The notes beneath the pieces are model-generated. The model did no database searches. It had not been told where the DNA came from and was given only the letters and a program-made list of their open reading frames with translations. Shown one piece after another: positions 55,370-64,000 of a DNA stretch of 64,000 bases. The translations under genes were made by a program, and so were the position numbers. Where the stretch lies: positions 17,676,635 through 17,740,634 of the forward strand of contig CM041294.1 in the NCBI GenBank assembly GCA_023052935.1, written 5' to 3'. The first letter of the stretch is position 1. Each line of letters begins with the position of its first letter. The stretch is from Piezodorus guildinii (lineage: Eukaryota > Arthropoda > Insecta > Hemiptera > Pentatomidae).

Positions 55370-55955
55370 CTTGTGCCACATGAAATGACCGTTTTCAAGG
55401 TGAAGGATTTTAATTAAAAATACGATATGGAACCAAGATAATGTTATTCCAAGTTTTTACCTTCTTTTCCTTTTCTTTTCCCAACGTGACACCAACTTTT
55501 TTATCCCCGAACCGAAAAACTCTGAGCTTTGAAGTGAAACAAAATCTGAAAACGCAATTTTCACTGGATCATAATTTTCAAAAAGTTTTCCTTTGACGAA
55601 GTTGTCTAAATTCCTGAACAAGTGGTAATCTGTTGGAGACAAGTGGGGAGAATATGGTGGGTGCGGCAGAACTTCGTAGCCCAGTTTTTTCAAATTTAGT
55701 TCGGTATGTTTTGAAACATGGGGTCTTGCTGCCGCTCAGTGAGATCATGAGGTACCCATGTATCAAGCTTTTTTACTTTCCCAATACACTTTAAATGTCT
55801 GGAAATTGTAGGTGCACTTGCATTTAGTTGTGCCGAGAGTCCTTTAACTGTTTGGTAGAGGTTTCCTTCTACTGTATATTTGAGGACATCGTTGTCTATT
55901 ACGGACGGAGGTCCTCCTCGGGGCATGTTTTCCAAGTCGGTATCCCCAGCTGAAA
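55366..55955 (-). mobile_element. Mariner fragment, internally deleted
   Basis: Left end TTGGCTTGTGCCACATGAAA is a mutated form of the terminal repeat at 31018. Minus-strand frames 55935-55696 (GGPPSVIDNDVLKYTVEGNL, STI-RHLKCIGKVKKLDTWV type sequence, HDLTERQ) and 55693-55457 (LGYEVLPHPPYSPHLSPTDY, KLVSRWEKK) flank the same deletion junction as in the 15.6, 31 and 47.5 kb copies. The helix-turn-helix N-terminus is cut off at about 55955. The last catalytic block reads SPHLSPTDY instead of SPDLSPTDY. Confidence 0.85.
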
Positions 55956-56545
55956 ACCGACATCCTGTTTGTGTCTAAGAAGAATGTTTTTGGAGGAGCT
56001 CTACTTCTTTTGAAAAGCTGGAAGAGGAAGACAAAACAATCGAATGCACTGGAACCGGCAGGCTGTGAACAGGCACGCAGATACTTTAACTTCACCACGC
56101 AGCTAAGTTTTAAATTCAAGTTTCTATCCACCATCCCTAATAGACTTTAAAAAATCATAATTCTTTATTGCATTTCACACTAAAGTTTATATTAATTAAT
56201 TACCACATGAATAGAATTTTGTTTGTTACCAAGATTTTGAATTTAATTTTTTTTTAGCTCAAGACATTTATTTATTTATTCATTAGAGGTTATTTTTTTT
56301 ATTCATTATATTTTTTTTTACATACATTAAAGATAATTTCATTTTTTGTTAACACCAGGCAATTATTTCCCTTTATCCTACGTTCTTTTTTTTTTTTCAG
56401 ATTTACAGTTTATTTTATCAATAATTTACCGGCACATTATGTACCTTACAGTCCACACTTAATTATTTAATTAACAGTTATTATTACTGTCCTAACTGAG
56501 ACAAATTGTAATATTACGGAATGAAGATGTTTGAATTGCAAAACT
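55956..56545. other. Unassigned AT-rich stretch
   Basis: No recognisable coding; the 96-codon frame ending at 55844 is mostly outside known domains. Confidence 0.25.
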
Positions 56546-56557
56546 ACTTATATTTTT

Positions 56558-57014
56558 TGGAACATTTGAAAAAGCACATACTACCTTCCATTCATCATCT
56601 AATCACTTTATTTCATAAGTCTTTTAACATTTTTTCATTCTAGTCGACGTTTCGGGGTTGTTTCCCCATTTTCAAGACTTATTCCTTGCTACAATATTTT
56701 TTCATCCTTCACTTCATCTCATAGCACACTGCTACTTGTCTATATTGGCTCAATGTTTCCATTATTTATTAGATAATGAAAACAGTGAGCCAATATAGAC
56801 AAGTAGCAGTGTGCTATGAGATGTAGTGAATAATGAAAAATGTAGCAAGGAATAAGACTTGAAAATGGGGAAACAACCCCGAAACGTCGACTAGGATGAA
56901 AAAATGTTAAAAGACTTATGAAATAAAGTGATTAGATGATGAATGGAAGGTAGTATGTGCTTTTTCAAATGTTCCAATTAAGAAAACTTCCAAAAAAATC
57001 AAATAAGAAAAGAA
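56558..57014. mobile_element. Penelope-type palindromic insertion
   Basis: Arms 56557-56756 and about 56778-56977 are near-perfect inverted copies with a ~20 bp loop. The 12-bp direct repeat ACTTATATTTTT (56546-56557 and 57015-57026) flanks the insertion, with a one-sided segment of 37 bp (56978-57014) on the right. Each arm has CTTGAAAATGGGG...CCCCGAAACGTCG (56858-56889, inverse at 56645-56676): a hammerhead-like skeleton with stem and GAAACGTC but CTTGAAA in place of CTGATGA. No coding sequence remains. Confidence 0.65.
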
Positions 57015-57026
57015 ACTTATATTTTT

Positions 57027-58029
57027 ATTTTCTGCCATCGTGGATCGACATTATACAACAGTATGACTGAGGTAAAAAACACACACACAAACAAAAAATT
57101 CCATGTATCATATATGGAGTCTTTAAAATAATCTTAATTACATTATGTATTATGGTAGTTTTTTTTATATTTGATGTTATTTCTCGTATGCTATAACGGA
57201 TCACTATAGTTGAAGTTGTGGTTAAAGTATCTTTTTATACAAGGACGCATTGCAGACACCAGCATATAGCGGAAGATATCGAAGAGCTGGTCGGAAACAA
57301 AAAGGGACAAGACGATTGCGTTATTCCGAAGAGGGAGATAGCATCATTCCATTTAGCAAGCTTATCTTAAACTCGGCCACAAGAGGACCCTTACCCGCCT
57401 CACTCCCTTATTAGTATTGCTTGCAGAATCTTTATAAAATGCTTTTATTTTTCACAAAGATAAATGCTCAGAAAACCTGCAGGCATTTCCCGTTAAATAT
57501 CTTCTACAATATTTTTCTTATAAACTATAAATGATGGTTATAAAGTACTTTAAGGGGGATTTTAGCCCCGCTCTGAAAAAAAATATATTTTGCAGTTGTA
57601 TAATAAACCTATTTCTAGCCTGAATCTTAATTTCGTATCAGGTATGAATATTTTAATAACTACATTTATTTGCATATTTTTATCTATAAAAAAAGATTGA
57701 ACACGTCATTGATTTAGCACTCTAGCGGTTCATAAACTGATAAATTACTTTAAGTTATTAAATATATAAATAAAATTATTTTACTACCATTCAATGAATT
57801 AAATTACTAGTATTCTAAACCTCCAAATTAATTACACAGAACAACATAATACAAAGGCATATGTAAATAAGCTATAATATTGTAAATAATCAAAGTGTAA
57901 TCAAAATACCAGCTGAAGCGATTGTATTTTTAAACTAACAACTGAATGTGGACCATTGCGAACCATGAATCTGGGATTATAGATGTCACAGTAGAAACTT
58001 TATTAGTTTGTTTTTCTGATTCATATTAA
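57027..58029. other. Unassigned AT-rich stretch
   Basis: Positions 57240-57410 are less AT-rich but show no domain or repeat partner in the window. Confidence 0.25.
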
Positions 58030-58850
58030 CAATACTCTTGCCATATTTAAAAGAATTAGAGAAAGGTTTAAATATGGGTGACAAGATTCCGGTTTTGGGG
58101 TATGCCGATGATCTGGTACTACTAGTTGAAGACACAAAAACCGTACAACTAAATACAAGTGTGTTAATAAAATCCGGTATGGAAATAGGACTCGAATTAA
58201 ATAACGATAAGACGAAATATATGATTAGTAGAACAAACGGTGGCGATTTAGTATTATTGATGTATCAGGACATACTTTTGAACACGTAGAGAAATTCAAG
58301 TATTTGGGTTCAATGATAACAAGAAAAAATGAAATTCAGGAACAAATAAAGTCCCGATTAAAGGTGGAAAATGCGTATTATTATTCAGTTGTAAGTTACG
58401 TAGTTCGCGGCTTCTATCTAAAAACTTAAAGGTTAGAATTTATAAAATTATTATTTTCCGACGATTCTTTACGATGTGAAACGTGGCCGCTTACTTTGAA
58501 GGATGAACTACGGTTTAAGGTTTTCAAAAATAAGGTACTGCGTAAAATATTTAGTCCGAAGAAAGATGAGGACACTTGGGAGTTAAGACGGTTGCACAAT
58601 GCGGAATTGCGGAACTTGTATCCTGTGAATATAATTGAGTTAATAGCATCTCGGAAACTCAAAGTAAAGTTGTTGGGCTCGGTGGGGAACGGATACCAAG
58701 AGAGTAGGCGTCCTAAAGGAAGGCCGAGGCGTCGATGGGAGGATTGCGTTAAGGCTGATCTCGGTTGCTCGGGTGATCATTGGACGAACCAGTATAAGTG
58801 GAATTCGGTGGTATCGGCATCGAACCTTCGGGTTCGGTAAGCCTTTTAAC
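58030..58850 (+). pseudogene. RTE-like LINE with RT palm, decayed
   Basis: The only copy here that retains the RT palm: the frame from 58038 reads IPVLGYADDLVLLVEDTKTV and then SGMEIGLELNNDKTKYMISR, with catalytic YADD. Frameshifts follow at about 58255 and 58390. Later blocks are FKNKVLRKIFSPKKDED, LRRLHNAELRNLYPVNIIEL and GRPRRRWEDCVKADLG, ending with the hairpin (58821-58836), GTAAGCC and a TTA tail. About 65 bp around WAxKVVGLGEER to FAEPTG are lost near 58680. The 5' half, including the endonuclease, is absent. Confidence 0.8.
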
Positions 58851-59235
58851 ATTATTATTATTGTCATAATTGGTAAATGGGGATTTCTCGTATTTTTTCC
58901 TCTCTGTCGGTCAAACACAACCCATATTGAATAATACATTATTATTTTAACTTAATGGGCTTGTTTGTAGTAAAGGTTCTTCTTGTCATTACTTTATTAC
59001 CAACTCAAAATAGTTTAATAGCTTATTAAGGCCTACACACTAAGTAAGATGATTTCGAGTAGCGTTGAGTATATGGCCGAATCAATTTAAAATTTTAAAA
59101 AGATTTTTATTAGTGAATAATATCCATAATATCGGGCCCTTCCATACGAAGGCTATCGATATAGCCCTCCCTTTAGAGCCGCACAGCCCTTCAGTCATAA
59201 GTGATATTAATAGCCGGCGCAGGGGGTCCCCTCAG
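58851..59235 (+). repeat. Inverted duplicate of 45698-46089
   Basis: This is nearly identical, in reverse, to 45698-46089 and begins directly at the tail of the RTE-like copy. The plus-strand frame SIWPNQFKILKRFLLVNNIH, GPFHTKAIDIALPLEPHSP and SVISDINSRRRG aligns codon by codon with the other copy. Beyond 59235 the similarity stops. The origin of the segment is unknown. Confidence 0.7.
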
Positions 59236-60000
59236 GAGTGCAATACGTTATTTACCTTTGGCAGCAGCTCCCTTCTGGCCATCCACCCCAACTCCGCTCT
59301 TTTTAATCTGTCATTTGATCAATTATCTAGTTCAATAGTATTATATCATTATTTTTTTTCAATACTTCTAACTACACGTGGAAAGTTAATCTAACAGAGA
59401 AAAAGATAAAAAAAAAAATCAATCGATAGGTGATATACAAAAATAAATTAATATATCTTAAGAAGATATTAAAGATGGGGAAGCATTTAGAAATAAAAAA
59501 TGCGGGGGCTTTTAAGAGGAAGAAATAACCAAATGTGGAAGAATGTTCACCTTGAAGCAAAAACAAGATCAGAGCTCTAGAATGTAGAAGTACAAGGAGG
59601 AGAGATAGAGAAAAAGTTACATCAAATTTACATTCGACAGGAAATACTCAGTTAAAAAGCTTGTGTCGTTTTTTTAATCCCATATTTTTCTGGCACAATC
59701 AGAATTTCTATGTTTAATATCTTCTCTGGATGTATTAATTTATTTTGTATATCACCTATCGATTGATTCTTTTTCTTTTTGTTATCAAAATAGGCGAAGG
59801 ATCGTTTGGTAAGGTTAATTTTTCCATTATCATTATATTTCTAGTCTCTTTTTATCCGGATATTATCCGGGAATCTTTGAATTGAATTCCTTTTTTTTTT
59901 TACTAAAGTAGGTAGTAAACTACTCTTATCCATTTTCAACCTAAAGATTTTTTGAAGAATTTTCTCTTTTATTTCTTCCATTTGCCTCTATTTAAGAGTG

Positions 60001-60050
<50 letters not shown>

Positions 60051-60939
60051 TTATTATTGAGCAGTAGCAATACTGTCTCATTGAAAAGACTGGTTTTAGT
60101 GATATAAGATCTATTCACACAATGTTCATTAAAAAAAAAGTGATTAAAAACTTTTACCTAAAAGAGAGAGGGGGGATAAAAGAAAAAAAATCGTATATAA
60201 ATTATGAAAAAAACGAATGTCTTAAAAACGCGTATGCCTTAAGATCATGTTTAGAATCATTAAAATTAACTCTGAGTCATTCTTGTCTTTCTATATATGG
60301 AAGGGGAAACAGGACCCAGCAGATACCTGCGCTTCTCCTGCAGCTTCCTTACTTGTTTAATTTTTTAACCATTGTGAAGCGATTAATATCATAGCTTTAG
60401 AATAACAACCTTATCTTTGTTAGGCGTTCAGTATGGCCATCTCCTAATTGATAAAAAAGGCGCGAGAATAGAGAACCCAGATTTAATGATAAAGTCGCTT
60501 GGTGGCTCTAGTGTAATTTAAAATGGAGGAAAGTAACATCGTGGAAAACAAAAAGGCATTAGATGCCCGCTTGTGAGAGCGACAAAACTCACAGCATTTA
60601 GACGCTAGTCACCTCGAGAAGCTTTGAAATAAAATAAACAAATAACAGTGGCACGTTGGCAAGTCCGACTGATGAATATTCTCGTGTATTGCGAGTACTG
60701 TATCTAATGCCGTGTCTAGACTGTCTGTCGTTACTGGATCAGATTCAAAAGACCCCTTAGCCTTAATCTGTTATTCAAGTGTTTTTCTGTGAAAATCTAG
60801 AGCGATCAGATCCAATGTACGTATCGACACAGCTGAAATATCGTTTTACAACATTACATGCTTTGTTTTTTTCGAATGATGCTAAAACATACTTAAATTT
60901 TAGATGAATAAATGTATCTGTACGTTAATAATAATAATA
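59236..60939. other. Unassigned AT-rich stretch with (TA)n
   Basis: A (TA)n array lies at about 60004-60046. The frame at 60122-60394 starts in an A-rich run and has no recognisable domain. Less AT-rich patches at 60300-60760 have no partner in the window. The words ATCAATCGATAGGTGATATAC (59418) and its inverse near 59750 form a distant inverted pair of about 20 bp. Confidence 0.25.
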
Positions 60940-61125
60940 CTAATAATAGGCTTACCGAACCCGAAGGTTCGATGCCGATACCACCAAACTTCGCCTGCAC
61001 AGACTCGTCCAATGTTCACCGGTTAAGCCCAAGCCCCCGAGATCAGCCTTAATGCAATCCTACCATGACGCTTCGGCCTACCTTTCGGACGCCTACCAGT
61101 CGGTTCAGCGAATACGCTAATATAT
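60940..61125 (-). pseudogene. RTE-like LINE 3' end
   Basis: On the minus strand the blocks AEPTGRRPKGRPKRH, IKADLGGLGLTGEHWTSLCR and VSASNLRVR lead to the hairpin (60956-60971), GTAAGCC and a (TTA)n tail. It is 5'-truncated at about 61120 and meets another LINE scrap there. Confidence 0.75.
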
Positions 61126-61290
61126 ACGAATATCCAGGTGGAGAGTATGGCTGGTAGGGAGCTGTCGGAGGAGGACGCGATGGACCGGCAGACATGGAAA
61201 GACCTACTGAGGCAGGAGTTTGGTTGAGGAAACCTTCAAATTGAAGAAATTCCTGACGAAAAAAAAATAATAATAAATTAAAATATATTT
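61126..61290 (+). pseudogene. LINE C-terminal scrap with A-rich tail
   Basis: The plus-strand reading ESMAGRELSEEDAMDRQTWK then DLLRQEFG and stop is followed within about 60 bases by an A-rich (TAA)n tail. 'LSEEDAMDR--W' resembles the last residues of some LINE RT proteins. The assignment rests on this short similarity and the tail. Confidence 0.4.
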
Positions 61291-61945
61291 TATAATGACG
61301 TTATGAAGAGAAGCTTGTAAATAAAGCTATTCTCCCATCTACATATCGGAATTTGATGAATAGAAGAGAGGTAGTGGCTACCCCAGCTATGCCTATGATT
61401 AATCTCAAGATAATCACTAGTTTAAATTCTAATCAATCTGCTAGTGCTACAGGTAATTGGAGTAGAGATCAAATCCTTGGTTGAGATTGGCTACATCGGG
61501 CAACGACTGGATTAGCTGTTTAGGGTGGGATTAATAGCACAGCATTGGAATTAGGCTTTATAATAATTGTCAAAACATTATTTTCAAAATATCACAGATT
61601 ACATAGTATGAACTTCTTAATATATTAAATATGTATATGCATCTTGATAGATTTACTTTTTTTTTTTTTTTCAACATATATTTTTATATTTACAAATACT
61701 ATTATATATTATTATATTATATCTGTATATGTATATGTATACGCTGAGATATCCGTGGAAGAACAGTACATTCAAGTGATAACTCAAATTTGAGGTTGGT
61801 TCGATTAAAAAATAAGTGGAATGTATAGATTTAAAAAAATAAAATTATGGAAGGTAAAAGACGAATTACAATAATCTATTAAACTAAAATACATATAAAC
61901 AAGATAAGAAACAAAATGACCTAATAAAATTGATATAAGAAAAGA
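61291..61945. other. Unassigned AT-rich stretch
   Basis: No recognisable coding or repeats. Positions 61340-61560 are slightly less AT-rich; a mitochondrial origin was considered and not supported. Confidence 0.25.
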
Positions 61946-62826
61946 TAAGAAAAAAATCTGGTGCGGGCAACACACAACTTTCATTTACCTCCATTTTTAA
62001 AATCAATGAAAGAATTTTCAAATACAGAAAGAGATAAAAATACGTGAAACTATTAAAGAATTAATTAAATCGAATTTCTATAGAAACATGTGTTTTATTA
62101 AAAAATCTATTATATTATTATCTAAAATAATCAGTTAGTGTTATCTTCCTTTCATCTTTCTTTTTATCTTTTTTTATTTAAAAGCTTAAGTATGGATAAT
62201 ATTTTTTCTAAAATCTTTAGCTTTCCAACGGTATATCATGCATGTATATTACTGCTCTTATGTTCAAAAACAAAAAATTGCATTAAAAAAATATTATTTC
62301 TGTTTTCTCCTTTAGTTGGGTATAGAATTCATTAAATTTAAATATTTACCAGTTTTTCATCATTGGTTACAAGATAATATAGTTATTTTTATAGAATCAA
62401 CAAAATTAAAGGTACTTTAGAGAAAGAAAATATTGGCATTTAAGCCCTGTCAGACCATTTTAATCCAAATGAAACCTTAATTTTATTAAAGCCCATTAAA
62501 TTTTACATTGATGTAGCGAGTATAATCAAAATCATCGAACCGTTTTCGAGAAAATCGAAAAAGTGTGCAAAATGCATGGTATAAAGTGGTTCTTCTTATA
62601 AGCTCATTTTGATGAAAAAGGTTTTGTATGAAAATTCATAGGATTTACCGTTTCCGTCGGGCGTTACTTACCACACACACACATACCTTTTTGCGGGACT
62701 TGGTTATTTGGACTCAAGGGACCCTAAAATGTGATTTCCGTTGAAAACTGGAATTCGAAAATTTTCACGATCGCAATACAACTTTTAAACCTTACTATAT
62801 ATAGTAAGTGAAAGTAAAAAAATCAA
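61946..62826 (-). repeat. Dispersed repeat family A, near-complete copy
   Basis: In reverse orientation it starts TGGTGCGGGCAACACACAAC and ends TATATAGTAAGTGAAAGT. It keeps GGGTCCCTTGAGTCC-equivalent sequence near 62710 that is missing from the other copies, so it is the longest version. It is collinear with 21868-22752 and inverted to 1712-2432 and 10186-10975. Confidence 0.75.
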
Positions 62827-63308
62827 ACGAATTATATACTTGAACAGCTGTAAGAATATATAGGAAACAAAATTAACCTAATTAAAATTATTTAAGAAAT
62901 TATGAGAAACAAACTTGACCTAATTAAAGATGTAAAAATATAGGATTCCAAATTAAACAGTTTTAAAGAATGATAATTCAGAAATTAAATGTTTCAATAA
63001 TGGTTAAAAATATTCTTTATTCACGTGAACTAAGTCAACCGCAGGGCGGCTCTTCCAAGTTCCAAGGGGAACGATGACAAGGTGAAGAAATACGTTTGCA
63101 AACGTTCAAAACTTCTTGAGGAGACTTGGGTATATATACGGCACAGCTTCGCCGTTCACACACTACCTTCGTAATCGACTCGCCAAGAGTCCGTAATGAA
63201 ACAATTGAAGTACGGCCGTCTTTTACTGTCTTTCTCTTCAATTATTTTTCACTTTCGTGCCCAAAACTTTTAATTATAATTGAAATGACTATGTTTAAAA
63301 CAAATAAA
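62827..63308. other. AT-rich stretch, nothing recognised
   Basis: The less AT-rich block at 63030-63240 carries short frames on both strands with no known domain. Confidence 0.25.
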
Positions 63309-63319
63309 AAATAAAGATT

Positions 63320-63833
63320 TTTTTTTTCATTTTATTGGTATTTACAACTGTATTAACAAAATTATATCAAATAAATGTGATGTGTTATTTAATATACATG
63401 AAGAGAAGCTTCCCATTGGAAGCACTCCAAAAATTTTCTAAACGTGAAGGACCCGGGACCATTTCCTGTTCAGGCGCCTCGGAGGATTATCCGGAATTAA
63501 AGAGGAAGAAAGGATTGAAACTAGTGGGTTAGAGTGCGAATGGAGTTTGTCATGAAAGGATTGATACCAGGTCCGGGCCAAATCAGCAACAAAGGGAACA
63601 TTAAGGTCTTTATGGATAAGTTTATTCGTGACAAAGTAAGGACTGAGGATTTTACGAAGGATTTTGGATTGTAAGGATTGGATTTGGGAAGAATTTGATG
63701 GTTTAGTAGAGCCCCAAAGCTCTACTCCGTAAGTCCAGATTGGTCTTATAATAGTCATGTAGATGAGCCTTTTGTAGTTCAGAGAAAGGTTTGACCGTTT
63801 GTCTAGTAAGTGTTGAAGCAACCTAAAGCGGCG
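63320..63833 (-). mobile_element. Jockey-like subfamily 1, 5'-truncated insertion
   Basis: The minus-strand frame 63821-63438 reads LQHLLDKRSNLSLNYKRLIY, TIIRPIWTYGVELWGSTKPS, QSKILRKILSPYFVTNKLIH and DLNVPFVADLARTWYQSFHD, ending PPRRLNRKWSRVLHV. It is the only subfamily 1 copy with this C-terminal part open. A T run at 63320-63328 is the poly(A) tail. Flanks AAATAAAGATT (63309-63319 and 63834-63844) are an 11-bp target duplication. The RT palm and everything upstream are missing. Confidence 0.85.
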
Positions 63834-63844
63834 AAATAAAGATT

Positions 63845-64000
63845 AATACAAAAAAAAAATCTCATGATAAATATCATAAAAAATATACAGTTTTTTATTT
63901 CCAATTAAACAGTCATGAAAAACCTTATCAGGCCATAACATAGGGTATGAACAATAGATGTAAATAAAAAAAATAAAAAAATTTCTTTTCTTACTTGATT
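63845..64000. other. AT-rich window end
   Basis: Nothing recognisable. Confidence 0.3.

Noticed and set aside
61340..61560. Possible nuclear copy of mitochondrial DNA
   Set aside because: A few words looked reminiscent of a mitochondrial coding region, but no frame read through as a mitochondrial protein under the invertebrate code by eye.

Overview
This window looks like intergenic or intronic DNA from an arthropod, most likely an insect. It is very AT-rich, full of (TA)n and other microsatellites, has no operon-like gene packing, and nearly every recognisable coding stretch is a decayed transposable element (TE): jockey-like, R1/I-like and RTE-like non-LTR elements, mariner, Helitron, hAT and Penelope. 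I found no convincing host gene, no tRNA or rRNA gene, and no CRISPR array. Species cannot be named from this sequence.

Layout. 0-10 kb: a DDE transposase scrap; copies of an unnamed ~0.8-0.9 kb dispersed repeat ('family A'); and two large palindromes (2.67-4.53 and 6.86-9.36 kb) that I read as inverted Penelope-like element (PLE) terminal repeats with hammerhead-ribozyme-like cores. 10-14 kb: another family A copy and a hAT-like element with an 8-bp target duplication that holds a PLE GIY-YIG endonuclease remnant. 14-26 kb: jockey-like and other RT fragments, a mariner, a solitary LINE 3' UTR, a family A copy, and a 384-bp MITE that splits an old LINE reading frame exactly. 26.6-29.0 kb: the best-preserved element, an RTE-like LINE with an intact-looking endonuclease but a deleted RT core. 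29-36.7 kb: a complete-ended mariner with an internal deletion, a jockey-like host carrying two LINE insertions, R1/I-type remnants and a tRNA-derived SINE. 38.9-43.4 kb: a nest (PLE remnant > Helitron > mariner, plus a second SINE family) followed by a Foldback-like element whose arms are 21-bp tandem arrays around a SINE. 44-49 kb: a jockey-like copy with target duplications, RTE-like tails, an inverted duplication shared with 58.9-59.2 kb, and a second mariner. 51-57 kb: two more PLE-type insertions, a LINE interrupted by a 742-bp solo LTR, and another mariner. 58-64 kb: RTE-like, family A and jockey-like copies.

The most coherent signal is the set of PLE-type insertions at 2.67-4.53, 6.86-9.36, 51.17-51.56 and 56.56-57.01 kb. 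Each has inverted repeats, a 12-16 bp direct target duplication, a ~27-40 bp one-sided 'tail', and a hammerhead-like or degenerate hammerhead-like motif. Other notable points are a perfect UUCG-loop hairpin overlapping the stop codon of all seven RTE-like 3' ends, a mariner family that apparently spread after losing two of its three catalytic aspartates, and several nestings where target duplications fix the order of events. All family assignments come from motif recognition and alignment by eye; no database search was run.
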